64,000 bases of DNA from CAIWHR01 sp963724975 (GTDB lineage: Bacteria; Pseudomonadota; Gammaproteobacteria; Burkholderiales; Casimicrobiaceae). This document shows positions 17,956 to 27,644 of the stretch, piece after piece (position 1 is the first letter of the stretch; each line of letters opens with the position of its first letter). The stretch is from assembly GCA_963724975.1 (NCBI GenBank), contig CAVRXB010000005.1, forward strand, positions 1 through 64,000, in the 5' to 3' direction. The position numbers were made by a program, and so were the translations under genes. Below the pieces are notes generated by a model. That model was not told the DNA's origin, made no database searches, and saw only the letters and a program-made list of their open reading frames with translations.

Positions 17956-18435
17956 ATGACACGAAACCTTGCCTCCGCCCTGGTCATGGCCGTTGCTATG
18001 GCTGCGACGACCGCCTGGGCCCAGGGTCAACCACCCGCCCCGGCAAACGACATGCAGGCGCTGCGCGCCGCGGTCAAAGCCGACAAGAAGGCGCTCGTCG
18101 CGAAAACGCTCGACCTCACGCCGGCCGAAGCGGCGAAATTCTGGCCGATTTACGACACGTACCAGCGCAGCCTCAATGCCTCCAACCGGCAGACCGCGCT
18201 GGCCGTCGAAGAGCTGGTCGGCTACGACAAGCCCCTGTCGAACGTGTTTGCGAAAAACCTCGCAAACGAGATGCTCGCCTCCGACGAAGCCGAAATAAAG
18301 GCGCGCCGCAAAATGCAGAACGGCGTCATGAAAGCCCTGCCGCCAAAGAAAGCGGCGCGCTATTTGCAGCTCGAAGGAAAGATCCGCGCGTTCCAGGATT
18401 ACGACCTCGCCGTCGCCATTCCCCTGGTGAAGTAG
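17956..18435 (+). CDS. Exported protein of unknown function
   Basis: 159 residues. ATG 17956 follows AGGGA at 6 bases. Signal peptide MAVAMAATTAWA, cleaved near residue 22. The mature part is mostly helical and charged: LTPAEAAKFWPIYDTYQRSL, LSNVFAKNLANEMLASDEAE, then RYLQLEGKIRAFQDYDLAVA. The helical LTPxEAxKFWPxY pattern is common in small periplasmic proteins loosely like Spy/CpxP chaperones, but the LTxxQ motif itself is absent. Confidence 0.6.
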   Translation: MTRNLASALVMAVAMAATTAWAQGQPPAPANDMQALRAAVKADKKALVAKTLDLTPAEAAKFWPIYDTYQRSLNASNRQTALAVEELVGYDKPLSNVFAKNLANEMLASDEAEIKARRKMQNGVMKALPPKKAARYLQLEGKIRAFQDYDLAVAIPLVK

Positions 18436-18499
18436 CCTCGAAAGACGCGTATCGCGGGAGGCGGTCCATCTGCCGCACCGCCATTCCCCGCCTACCTTG

Positions 18500-19024
18500 A
18501 TGCGCCGAGTCCTGCTCATTCTCGCTCTGGCTCTTGTTGCGGGCCCGGCCTGCGCGGATGCGACGCGCGATGCTTTGGCCGAGCTCGCAAAATGTGCCGA
18601 CATCGCCGATGCCACGCTGCGCCTCAAATGCTTCGATGACGCAATGCCACGCGCAAAGAGCGCCCTTGCGGCGCCGCCGGTGCCAGAAACGACTACCAAG
18701 TCGTTCCTCGATTGGTTTGGCTTCTCGCGTTCGCAGCCGGTGACGAAACCCGAAGAGTTCGGCAAACCAGCGCCGGAATTGGGCGGGGAGATCAGCGAGA
18801 TCAGCTCCAGCGTCCTCGAATTTGCGAAGACCCCACGCGGCAAGGCGGTGTTCATTCTCGAGATCGGCCAGGTCTGGCGACAGATCGACGGTGATACGAC
18901 CGTCGTGGCAGACCCTCCGCCGGGCAAGACAATGAAGGTCCTGATCGAGCGGGGCGCTTTCGAGAGCTACAACCTCACGATCGACGGGCGAACCGGCATT
19001 ATCAAGGTCAGGCGATTGAAATAG
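18500..19024 (+). CDS. Exported protein of unknown function
   Basis: 174 residues from ATG 18500. Signal peptide LILALALVAGPACA, then a short helical part with two cysteines (LAELAKCADIADATLRLKCF) likely to form a disulfide, and a C-terminal beta-rich half (GKAVFILEIGQVWRQIDGDT, GAFESYNLTIDGRTGIIKVR). It lies 64 bases after the previous exported protein. Proteins of this layout are frequent in proteobacteria and uncharacterised. Confidence 0.6.
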   Translation: MRRVLLILALALVAGPACADATRDALAELAKCADIADATLRLKCFDDAMPRAKSALAAPPVPETTTKSFLDWFGFSRSQPVTKPEEFGKPAPELGGEISEISSSVLEFAKTPRGKAVFILEIGQVWRQIDGDTTVVADPPPGKTMKVLIERGAFESYNLTIDGRTGIIKVRRLK

Positions 19025-19060
19025 GACCTTTGCCTGCGTTGCGGCGTACCCGGGTTTTGC

Positions 19061-19741
19061 CTAGGTGGTCGACCACATGCGCATCAGGTTCTGCCGCACG
19101 ACGTCGAGGCGGACACGGCTTTCCCATCTCATCGTCAGTCCCTCGAGCGCGGCAATTTCGTTCAATTCGTGAACCTGTGTTCGCTGGTGCTCGTCGGCGA
19201 TGTAGCTCTCGACGAACGTGATAGATACGAGCCGCTCGCCAGAGCGCACGGGCACCACCTCGTGCATTGTCGTCGACGGGTAGATGATGGCCTCGCCCGC
19301 GGCGCCCTTGAACGGAATCGCGACGTTGCCGATTGCGATCGATAACTCGCCGCCGTCGTAGCTGGCGGGTTCGTTGATGAAGACCGTAGCGGAGAGATCG
19401 GAACGCAACCGGCTCGTGCCGATCTGCAGCAGTGCCGAATCCGCGTGCGCCCCGTATTTCATGCCGGGCACGTAACGGCACAGCAACGGCGGCGCCACCT
19501 GCTTCGGCATCGCGAAGTCGACGAACTCGCGCGAGCGCGCAAGCGCGGCATTTACGATCTGGACCGACTCGGCATACCGTGGATCGGCCATGTCGGCCTG
19601 CAGATTGTTCTTCGTCGTGTTGGCCGGATTCGACGCCCGGCCGTCGATGAATCGCATTTCGCGGCTCAACGCCACGAGACGCGCGAGTTCAGGAGCCGCC
19701 AGAAGGTTCTTTATCTTGAGCAGCACGGTTCGCCTCATCAT
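19061..19741 (-). CDS. PKHD-type Fe(II)/2-oxoglutarate hydroxylase
   Basis: 226 residues, the length of PiuC/YbiX but clearly diverged from the copy at 2690-3370. Iron ligands H99-x-D101 in YGAHADSALL and H160 in STTMHEVVPV, with R170 in SGERLV as the 2-oxoglutarate ligand. The core FINEPASYDGGELSIAIGN matches the family double-stranded helix. No siderophore receptor is next to it. Its neighbours are TPR-hydroxylase and sulfotransferase genes, which suggests a protein or peptide substrate rather than iron uptake. It is transcribed divergently from the TPR-hydroxylase gene at 19897. Confidence 0.82.
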   Translation of the reverse strand: MMRRTVLLKIKNLLAAPELARLVALSREMRFIDGRASNPANTTKNNLQADMADPRYAESVQIVNAALARSREFVDFAMPKQVAPPLLCRYVPGMKYGAHADSALLQIGTSRLRSDLSATVFINEPASYDGGELSIAIGNVAIPFKGAAGEAIIYPSTTMHEVVPVRSGERLVSITFVESYIADEHQRTQVHELNEIAALEGLTMRWESRVRLDVVRQNLMRMWSTT

Positions 19742-19896
19742 TCATTTGCCGGCAATGCAATCGTACACGCGGTTCGCCAGCGTTCACAGCCATCGCGCAG
19801 CGCAGGCAATCAGGCGAAGCGGATTTGCTATTCTTGCAGCCGGTCCGGCGACAAATGCCGCAGTCTCGCGGCGAGAAAACTGAATCGCTCCTGCTC

Positions 19897-21078
19897 ATGC
19901 CCTCCTCTTCTTTCGATGCCCGCGCGATCGCCCAGATCGGGTTCGAAGCGCTGCATAAGGGCGACGCGCACAAAGCGCGCGAGTCTTTCGAACGGGTCGT
20001 GGCCGCGGGCCGGGCCGATGCCGCGGTTCACGCAGCCCTTGGTTCCGCTTGCCGTCGGCTCGACGACAAGACATCCGCACTGGCGGCAGCTGAAAAGGCA
20101 CTGGCGCTCGATCCGCGCAACCTGCGGGCGTTGATCCTCAAAGCGGATCATTTCGCGGAAAAGGGCGATGGCCGGGCTGCAGCTTCGTTCTATCAGTTCG
20201 CGCTCAAGACCGCCCCCCCGACCAATCAGCTGCCGCCCGACCTCCGCGGCGATTTGGTCCGCGCCGCAAGCATGTGTGCACGCTACGAAGGCGAATTCGA
20301 ATTTTTCCTCCGGGAGAGGCTGTCCCGCCAAGCCCCTGCGGACGGGCAGGCGGCCGCGCGTTTCTTGCAGTCGATCGACATTCTTCTCGGCAAGAAACAA
20401 ATCTACTTCCAGCAACCAACCTCGTATTTCTTTCCCGAGCTCCCGCAGATCCAGTTCTACGACCGGAAGATGTTTCCGTGGCTCGACAACGTCGAAGCCG
20501 CGACCGATGACATCCGCGCCGAGTTGGTCGAGGTCCTGAAGCAAGACTCCGCATTCAAGCCGTACGTCGAACACGATCCCGGAAGGCCCCTCAAGGAACA
20601 GGAGGGAATGACGGGGAACCCGGACTGGAGCGCTTTTTATCTTTGGAGGTTTGGCGAAATCGTGCCCGAGAACGCCGCGCGGTGCCCGCGCACGATGGAG
20701 GTCATGGCCGACGTTCCGCTCGCCAGCGTCACCAGTCGCTCGCCATCGGTCCTCTTCTCATTGCTTCGCCCCGGTGCCCGAATTCCGCCGCACTCCGGTC
20801 TCGTCAACACGCGGTTGATCTGCCACCTGCCTCTGATGGTCCCGCCCGAATGCGGTTTTCGGGTCGGCAACGATACGCGCACGCCGGTCGAAGGCAAGGC
20901 GTGGGTGTTCGACGACACAATGGAGCACGAAGCCTGGAACCGCAGCGATCGGACGCGGGTGATCCTGCTTTTCGAAATCTGGCGCCCGGAGCTGACCGAG
21001 GAAGAACGCGGGCTCGTCGGCGCGATGTTCAATGCGATCGACGAGCACACGGGCCAGAAACCCGCGTGGTCGGTATGA
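19897..21078 (+). CDS. TPR protein with aspartyl/asparaginyl beta-hydroxylase-like domain (copy 1)
   Basis: 393 residues from ATG 19897; a longer start at TTG 19825 is possible. The N-terminal 110 residues are TPR-like helices (IGFEALHKGDAHKARESFER, AALGSACRRLDDKTSALAAA). The C-terminal half is an AspH-type dioxygenase domain: H299-x-G301 in PPHSGLVNTRL and H344 in FDDTMEHEAWN, with R354 for 2-oxoglutarate. H-x-G rather than H-x-D is the arrangement of animal AspH, which binds iron with two histidines. The TPR part probably recruits the substrate. A paralogue of the same architecture lies 2 kb downstream. Confidence 0.85.
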   Translation: MPSSSFDARAIAQIGFEALHKGDAHKARESFERVVAAGRADAAVHAALGSACRRLDDKTSALAAAEKALALDPRNLRALILKADHFAEKGDGRAAASFYQFALKTAPPTNQLPPDLRGDLVRAASMCARYEGEFEFFLRERLSRQAPADGQAAARFLQSIDILLGKKQIYFQQPTSYFFPELPQIQFYDRKMFPWLDNVEAATDDIRAELVEVLKQDSAFKPYVEHDPGRPLKEQEGMTGNPDWSAFYLWRFGEIVPENAARCPRTMEVMADVPLASVTSRSPSVLFSLLRPGARIPPHSGLVNTRLICHLPLMVPPECGFRVGNDTRTPVEGKAWVFDDTMEHEAWNRSDRTRVILLFEIWRPELTEEERGLVGAMFNAIDEHTGQKPAWSV

Positions 21079-21124
21079 GTATTACCGGAGACGCACGCGG
21101 GGACGCTGGCTCGTTTCTAGGAAT

Positions 21125-21787
21125 CTAAAGCTTTGCCGATTCCAAGTTCGCGATGACGGTGGTCGTCCACCGCGAGAACAACGCGTCGAACCAGAACGTA
21201 TTCGTTACGGTGAACGCCCGGTTGATCCTGGTCGACAATTCATGGGCAGTACCGCGATCGACCACCTGCCCCAAAAGCTCGCCGGTTGCCGCGTCGCGCA
21301 CGTCCATCGTGAGCGTCGCCTCTCCGGCAGTGACGTTGAATTGCGCTTGCATGTTCGACGATGTGACGCCCGGTGCATTGACGATCAGGTCCGTTACGCG
21401 CGGCGTGATGCGCAGCACCCCTGGCGCAGGCGTCGTGACGACTTCGTAGCCGCGTGTGCGGAACGATTCGGCGACCGCGCTCGAAAGGCTGACGGCCGCT
21501 TGGTCGGTGATGTTCTGCACATCCTCGGGGACAAGCCAGCGCGAGGGTCCACGGGTAGCGTTGATACTCTTGAGCCATCCCTTTTGCATAGTGACCACGC
21601 CCGGGTCGACGATCACCTTGCGGTAGCCCTGGAAGTTGGTGCCCGGGCGCACGTAGACCTCGTCCAGCGCGCGCGAATCGATCTGGACCAGCCCATCGCT
21701 GCGCGGCGGTGCCGCCGCGCTGACGGGCGCGGCAAGCGCGATACCCAGGACTGCCATGAATAGCCCTGTAAGTGTCTGCCTCTTCAT
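21125..21787 (-). CDS. DUF3313-like exported protein
   Basis: 220 residues from ATG 21787, chosen because AGGAGG lies 8 bases upstream. Signal peptide LTGLFMAVLGIALAAPVSAA. The mature part has VYVRPGTNFQGYRKVIVDPG, LSSAVAESFRTRGYEVVTTP and a beta-rich end with ATLTMDVRDAATGELLGQVV, which fits the DUF3313 pattern of periplasmic or lipoprotein products. There is no lipobox cysteine, so it is probably soluble in the periplasm. Transcribed away from the sulfotransferase gene that follows. Confidence 0.6.
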   Translation of the reverse strand: MKRQTLTGLFMAVLGIALAAPVSAAAPPRSDGLVQIDSRALDEVYVRPGTNFQGYRKVIVDPGVVTMQKGWLKSINATRGPSRWLVPEDVQNITDQAAVSLSSAVAESFRTRGYEVVTTPAPGVLRITPRVTDLIVNAPGVTSSNMQAQFNVTAGEATLTMDVRDAATGELLGQVVDRGTAHELSTRINRAFTVTNTFWFDALFSRWTTTVIANLESAKL

Positions 21788-21935
21788 GACCCGATCCTCC
21801 TCGTCTACGTCGCGATATGATGCCGCAACACTAGCGTACCCCTTTTGACTGCGCGGGAGCAAACCGGGTTCCCGCTGGCGCGCCGCGGCGAGAAGGCGGC
21901 GGCCGTCCCACGAGACCCCTGTGCGGAGGCATCGC

Positions 21936-23012
21936 TTGGCGGCAAATCAGCCCGCATCAATCGCCGAAGAACTTCTGGCGCTTCTGCCCGCGTCGCCGGA
22001 CGCCTATCCCCAAAAGCTCGATCTGATTCGTGAAGCGGTCCTGGTGGTCCGGTTTAACGCTGCTGCCTATCGGGCCGCAAGTTTTCTCGACGACAGGATT
22101 CTGGGTCCATCGGTGCAAGGGGCGTGGCTCCCCATCGGCTCGATCAGCGATGCCGCACGCCGGGCCCCCACTGAACGCGCCATTCATTTCATTTTTCACA
22201 CCGGGCATGTCGGTTCGACGCTGGTGAGTCGACTGCTTGACGAGATGTGTGACGTCTTGCCGCTGCGCGAGCCGTTGCCATTGCGCACGCTAGCCGACGC
22301 GTATGACGTTCTCGCTTTGCCCGAATCGCTGCTGAGCGCCGCGCAGTTCGGCCACCATCTCCATACGTTCACCAAACTATGGAGCCGAGGTTATGACGGC
22401 AATCGATGCGTCGTCCTGAAAGCGACGAGCAGTGCCGGGCGCCTCGCCGTTCCGCTTCTTGCGCAAGACGCGGAATCGCAGGCAATTTACATGAACCTGC
22501 GCGCCGAGCCGTATCTCGCCGCACTGCTGGCGGGAGAGAATTCCCCTTTGGATCTGCGTGGGCATGGACCCGCGCGAATTCGGCGATTGCAGACGCGCGT
22601 CGCTGCACCGCTCACGCCATTGCGTGAAATGTCGATTGGAGAATTGGCGGCCGCCAGCTGGCTCGCAGAGTCGTGGAGTCAGCACGATGTTCTCGAGGCG
22701 TTTCCCGACAGACTCATCGCGGTCGATTTCGACGCTTTCCTGGCGGATGTCGCCGAAGGCACGCGCAAAATCCTCCACCATTTCGGGCTCCAATTCGACC
22801 AGCGCCTTCTTGCGGGATTGATGCGCAGTCCTGCCCTTACTCGCTATTCGAAGGCGCCCGAGTATGCCTACACACCAGATACGCGGGCCGAGCTCATCGA
22901 CGCATCGCGCCGCACCAACCGGGAAGAAATCCGCAGGGGAATGGTTTGGCTGGAGCGCTTCGCTCAATCGGACAACGCCGCCGCCGTGGTCGTGAACGGT
23001 GCGGGCCTCTGA
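21936..23012 (+). CDS. Sulfotransferase-like P-loop protein
   Basis: 358 residues. TTG 21936 has GGAGG six bases upstream; GTG 21921 would add five residues. After an N-terminal region of about 80 residues comes the 5'-phosphosulfate loop FHTGHVGSTLVSRLLDEM, as in PAPS-dependent sulfotransferases. NLRAEPYLAALLAGE may correspond to the 3'-phosphate region. The C-terminal part FDAFLADVAEGTRKILHHFG is the usual helix of the family. Sulfotransferases move sulfate from PAPS to a hydroxyl or amine. It is preceded and followed by TPR-hydroxylase genes. Confidence 0.72.
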   Translation: MAANQPASIAEELLALLPASPDAYPQKLDLIREAVLVVRFNAAAYRAASFLDDRILGPSVQGAWLPIGSISDAARRAPTERAIHFIFHTGHVGSTLVSRLLDEMCDVLPLREPLPLRTLADAYDVLALPESLLSAAQFGHHLHTFTKLWSRGYDGNRCVVLKATSSAGRLAVPLLAQDAESQAIYMNLRAEPYLAALLAGENSPLDLRGHGPARIRRLQTRVAAPLTPLREMSIGELAAASWLAESWSQHDVLEAFPDRLIAVDFDAFLADVAEGTRKILHHFGLQFDQRLLAGLMRSPALTRYSKAPEYAYTPDTRAELIDASRRTNREEIRRGMVWLERFAQSDNAAAVVVNGAGL

Positions 23013-23135
23013 AGAAAACCAGCACCGCAGATCGATGGCCGGCGCCGCCCGAGGTCTCGGCCCATCGGGTGAGCTCCAAATTTGTTATGCTTTCATCCGA
23101 TTCGGCAGCCGTTTCGAAATTCGCGCATCGTCAAC

Positions 23136-24416
23136 ATGCGAAATCTTTCTCTTCCCTCCCCCGAAGTTGAGGCACTTGAAGCCGAGGCCGTGCGCGCAAT
23201 GCGCGGGGGGCGGGAATCCGACGCGATAAAGCACTGGAGCCGGATACTCGAGCTTCACCCGACGCATGTGCACGCTTTGAGTGCCATGGGTCAGCGAGCG
23301 TTCCAACGGGGAGACATGCCGGAAGCGCGCGCTACCTTCCGCCGCATCGTCGATGCTGACGGAACGATCCCGCAGCAATGGATCCAGCTGGCCATCGTGT
23401 GCCGCAACCTCTACGACGACGAGGCAGCGGATGAGGCAATAGAGCGCGCGCTGGCGATCGATCCCCACGATCTCGTGGCCCTGATCTTCAGGGCCAATTC
23501 GCTCGAACGCAAAGGCAAGATTCACGAGGCGAACGTCGCCTATGGCGCGGTTGCGGCGGTCGCTCCGCCGACGCAGCAGCTGCGGCCCGAACTGCGCCCG
23601 GCCGTCGCCGAGGCCAGGGCCCATGTCGAGAAGTACAACAGGGACAAGGGCCTGTTCCTGGATCAATACCTGGATCAGCATTACCAGACGTTTGCCGGCG
23701 AGGACCTGCGCCGCTTCCGCACCTCAGTCGACATCCTGGTCGGGCGCAAGAAGCGCTTCGATTCGCAGTCGCTGACGTACCATTTTCCCAATCTGGCGCC
23801 GATCGAGTTCTTCGATCGCGCCGAATTTCCATGGCTCGACGGCGTCGAACAGGCGACCGACGACATCCGAGACGAATTCCTTGACGTGCTTCGTACCGAA
23901 GAGGGGTTCACGCCGTACATTTCGTATCCGCCCGGAGTTCCGGTCAACCAGTTCGCGGAGCTCAACAATTCGCCTCGCTGGAGCGCATTCCACCTGTTCA
24001 AGGGAGGGCAGCGAATCGATGTCAACGCGAAGCGTTGCCCCAAGACCATGTCGGTGCTCGAACATGTGCCGCAGCCGGACCAGGCCGGACGAACACCCGC
24101 GGCGATGTTCTCCCTATTGAAGCCCAGGACCACGATTCCGGCGCATGTCGGCGTCAGCAACGTTCGCCTGGTCACGCATCTGGCCCTGATCATCCCTGAA
24201 AATTGCTACTTTCGGGTCGGCAACGAGACCCGCCAATGGGTTCCGGGCAAGGCGTGGGTCTTTGACGACACGATCGAGCACGAGGCGCGCAATGACAGCG
24301 ACAAGCTCCGCGTCGTACTCATCTTCGATATCTGGCACCCGCACCTGACGCCGCCCGAGCGGGCACTGATTACCGCGCTTACTTCTGGCCTCAATGCCTA
24401 CGAGGCGGGGTCCTGA
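23136..24416 (+). CDS. TPR protein with aspartyl/asparaginyl beta-hydroxylase-like domain (copy 2)
   Basis: 426 residues from ATG 23136. TPR repeats occupy about residues 10-145 (IKHWSRILELHPTHVHALSA, AIERALAIDPHDLVALIFRA). The hydroxylase half carries H337-x-G339 in IPAHVGVSNVRL and H382 in FDDTIEHEARN, with R392. It matches copy 1 over the whole length, including the linker (FPWLDGVEQATDDIRDEFLD against FPWLDNVEAATDDIRAELVE), so the two arose by duplication. The TPRs are more complete here than in copy 1. It ends one base from the convergent DUF4915-like gene. Confidence 0.86.
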   Translation: MRNLSLPSPEVEALEAEAVRAMRGGRESDAIKHWSRILELHPTHVHALSAMGQRAFQRGDMPEARATFRRIVDADGTIPQQWIQLAIVCRNLYDDEAADEAIERALAIDPHDLVALIFRANSLERKGKIHEANVAYGAVAAVAPPTQQLRPELRPAVAEARAHVEKYNRDKGLFLDQYLDQHYQTFAGEDLRRFRTSVDILVGRKKRFDSQSLTYHFPNLAPIEFFDRAEFPWLDGVEQATDDIRDEFLDVLRTEEGFTPYISYPPGVPVNQFAELNNSPRWSAFHLFKGGQRIDVNAKRCPKTMSVLEHVPQPDQAGRTPAAMFSLLKPRTTIPAHVGVSNVRLVTHLALIIPENCYFRVGNETRQWVPGKAWVFDDTIEHEARNDSDKLRVVLIFDIWHPHLTPPERALITALTSGLNAYEAGS

Positions 24417-24417
24417 A

Positions 24418-25595
24418 TTAGCTGGTTTCTTGCGCGACCGAACGGACTTCGTTGTAGGCCTCCGTGGGCAGCAAGTAGGTCGTATGGGCGACCTCGCTCG
24501 TCTCGTCGATGATCTCCGGATACAGACTTCCCGGGACGATCTGCACCGCAAAAATTTCCTGCACGGCCTCACCGAATTTCAGAATCGCGATCGTCTCTCC
24601 GTTTTCGATATTGACGACCCAGACGCCACTCCTGCGGTCGGCATTGTCGCTCGTCGATGACGATATCCGTAAATGTGTTGGTCTCGCGCAATTGCGACAA
24701 TCCGATGAAGGCGAGCGGGCCGACAAAATCGAGCCCGCGCGCGAATCCCGGAACGCGCGCAACGATCTCGACTTTGCCGCTCTTCGGGTCGACGGTCGCC
24801 AGAGTCCCCCGGCTCGATTCCAGCACCCACAATCGATTGCGGTACCAGCGCGGACTGTGCGGCATCGCCAGGCCGCGCACTATCGACGTCGCGCGTTTCA
24901 TAGTCCAGAAGCACGCCGCCATTCTTCTTGTTCGCGCGCCAGCCCTCGGCCGTGTCAGTGTCCCCCAGCGCAGTTACCCATCGCGGCTGGCCATTCACCA
25001 TCGCGAGGCCGTTCAGATGGCAGCGATCTTCCGGTGCCAGCTTCGATATGAAACGCGGTCGCCATCGCGGCAGAAAGCTGTGTTCGCGATCGAGAGTGCA
25101 AAGACATGAGAAGCGCGTATTGACGAACCAGCATTCGTTGTTGACGCCGAGCGTCATCTCGTGGACATCGACGTTGCCCGTAACATAATAATTGCGAAAA
25201 ACGTACACCGCGTCATTGCGATTGGGGGGCACGAGACGCTTGGCAGCATCGGGCACGTTGCGAAATTCGCGGATTCCGCTTTGCGTGCCGACGAACAGCC
25301 GATTGCGATCGACGGCGAGCCCCATCGGCTTGTCGAAATCCAGAAAATGGGTGTTGACGGTGTTCTTGTCGGGGCGCACGGCAATGAGCTTCCCGCCCTG
25401 GTAGTTGGTGACGAAGAGCGAAATGCCGAGCTGGTGCAGAATCTCCCGGAGATTGTCCGTATGCATGCTGCCGAGCCCGGCGTCGTCGGGCGGAGGCGCC
25501 GGGACCGATGGAGCCGCGGCGTTGGCCTGTTCCGAGGCCGCTTCCGGCGGAAGAGACTCTGCGGGCTCCGGGCCTGATTGCCGATCGCCGGGCAT
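24418..25595 (-). pseudogene. DUF4915/TIGR03032-like protein, frameshifted twice
   Basis: About 392 residues when read across frames; ATG 25595 is 13 bases after the upstream stop, and ATG 25649 is an alternative that overlaps it. The sequence is of the TIGR03032/DUF4915 type: LGISLFVTNYQGGKLIAVRP, GLAVDRNRLFVGTQSGIREF, CHLNGLAMVNGQPRWVTALG. This looks like a beta-propeller. Frame changes near 24895 and near 24650 lead to GLAMPHSPRWYRNRLWVLES and then GVWVVNIENGETIAILKFGE. A Pro/Ala-rich start precedes the propeller, and no export signal is clear. Function unknown; relatives often sit near sulfotransferase or TPR genes. Confidence 0.6.
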
Positions 25596-25608
25596 CGGCG
25601 AGAGCTCT

Positions 25609-27488
25609 CTAGCTGCGACGAATGCGCGCGCCTGATTCGCAATCGGCATCAGCGCGGGAAGCGAGCGGCGCCAGCTTGTCCTCTTGCTGCCGCCATTTGT
25701 CGGGCGCCGGTGCCGTGATCGTATGCAAGGAAAAGGGCAGATCGACGGGTGGCGGACGATCGAAGGTCACGCCTGCAAAGTTACAGATCGCCCGCAGCGA
25801 CGCTTCCGGGCGGGCGAGAAAATCGGCAAAGTTGATCGCGCGGATGCCTTCCGGTGCGATATCGGCCAGATCGCGAAGCAGGCGCTCCTGGGTCATTCTC
25901 CATTGCGCCGCGACGATTTCCTCGAGCGGGCGACCGGCCAAGCCGCGCCAGCCGGGCACGAGGAGATACGACCACGGCGGTCCTGGCCAGCCGGGCAAAT
26001 CGGAATAGGTGACGAATTTTCCGGACTGCCAACCTTCCATCAGGCTGGCGAGACATTCCTCGGGCTCGCGCCAAAGATACAGAAACCGAGCATCGGGAAA
26101 TACGGACCGGAGAAATGGAACACGCAGCGCATTCTTCGGTGTCTTTTCCAGCAGACGCAATGCACCGTCGGCGGCAGCTGCGGGACGGCCCTCGCGATCG
26201 CGGGCGGCGGAAAGAAATCTCGCGCGGAGATCGGCCGCTACTTCCGGCGTTGCGTCGGAGGCGTTCAGCACATTCGAATCGAAGCCGCGTTGTGCCGGCT
26301 GCAGCGCAGGGATGCGTTCGAACTGGACGTGGCTTTCGTGGCCCACGGTGTACCAGTCGGGGCTGCAAGCCGAGAGGCGTTCAAACAGCAGCGTGCTGCC
26401 GGAGCGCGGTGCACAGAGAATGATCAGCGGTCGAGTGATGGAAGAAGGCCGGGCCGCAGTGGGCGGAAATGCGACCGTGCCTGGCGCAGCCGCTGCAATC
26501 CTGACGGTGCCGGGTTCCTGGCCGAGATCGGGTACCGACCCTTCACCAACGCGTCCAGTCGCCACGTTCGGCGAGTGCAGCGAAGGTATCAGGGACGATT
26601 GGATGAGGCGCGCCAGATCCTGTCCGTTGCCGAGCTTCACCCTGCCCGCGTACCGGGTGCTGATCTCCCGGAGCTTCCCGATCAACGCTGCATATTTGCC
26701 CCAGCCCTCGCGACCATCTCCGTTCGCAGCCCAATTCGCGCGCCAGTCGAGCTGAACTCGGCGCACTGCGCCATCGATTTCCGCGATAGAGCTCGCTTCC
26801 GCATGGGCGGCGGCTGCATCCGCGCACCAGCCCGACCAGATGGCGCCGAACTCGTAGGGATTCATCACGACGGGGAAGTTGACCGTTTCCAGGGTCAGGG
26901 GCGGCTCGTCTCCGGGAACGTAGCGGACAGCGGACGCGGTCTTGCCCGTCGTCGCGCGCCAGGCCCCAGAACGCTGTCGCTGCCCACCGTGTCGACGACC
27001 AGGTGTATTCGTTCCACGCCCGGCGGATTCAGCACGTTGTGCGGACGCCATGTGTCGAATATCCAGACCTCGCCCGGCGCCATGTGGGTTTGCGCATCGC
27101 CACACAGAAAACGAACGCCGGGGGTGGTGACGATCGGAATATGAACCCGCACGCGTTGCGACCAGTAGTAATTGGTGTCGACGTGTGCGGTAGCCTCCGA
27201 ACCCGAATCCAGCCGCATGAGGCGGCTGCGCCCGATCGGCGCACCCAGCGCCGCCAGAACCTGCCGGACATAGGGGCACCTGGCAAGGTGCGGCGTTGCG
27301 CCCATCGGTCCGGCAACGCCGTCGTCCTGCGGCTCACCATGTCGCGCCACCAGAGGCAACGCGGAATTGCCGGGATGCCCTTGCGGATGGTCACGCCATT
27401 CTGCGGGACCAAACTGTGCGATTTCCGAGCGCAGGCGGTCGGCGTCGACCGTCAATGAGAGACGAATGAAAGGCTGCGGGAGTTGCAT
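25609..27488 (-). CDS. Aspartyl/asparaginyl beta-hydroxylase + sulfotransferase fusion (two frameshifts near 26970 and 26947)
   Basis: A two-domain protein of about 625 residues. The N-terminal 170 residues are an AspH-like dioxygenase: H102-x-D104 in ATAHVDTNYYW, H150 in TWRPHNVLNPPG and R160. Unlike the two TPR-hydroxylases, this one has an acidic residue at the second ligand position. The C-terminal half is a sulfotransferase: LIILCAPRSGSTLLFERL binds the 5'-phosphosulfate, and RFLYLWREPEECLASLMEGW is the 3'-phosphate region. Two compensating one-base shifts near the join restore FWGLARDDGKTASAVRYVPG. The domain order is unambiguous, since both parts lie on one strand with the same direction and no stop outside the shifted part. 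Confidence 0.78.
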
Positions 27489-27572
27489 TTCTGCACAAGG
27501 ATGGCGGGAATGCCGCCATCGTATGACGTCATGGATTTGACCGCGACGAAGTGTATCACCCGGTCGCCGGCC

Positions 27573-27603
27573 AAAAAAAATGCGGCGAGCCGAAGCTCGC
27601 CGC
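27573..27603 (-). terminator. Rho-independent terminator of the TonB-dependent receptor gene
   Basis: On the minus strand a 9-bp stem GCGGCGAGC with loop TTCG and GCTCGCCGC is followed by a run of eight T. It lies 42 bases after the receptor stop codon and before the hydroxylase-sulfotransferase fusion gene, so the receptor is largely its own transcription unit. Confidence 0.85.
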
Positions 27604-27644
27604 GCGAAGATCGCTGCCGATGTGCCGGCAGCCCGATATTACGA

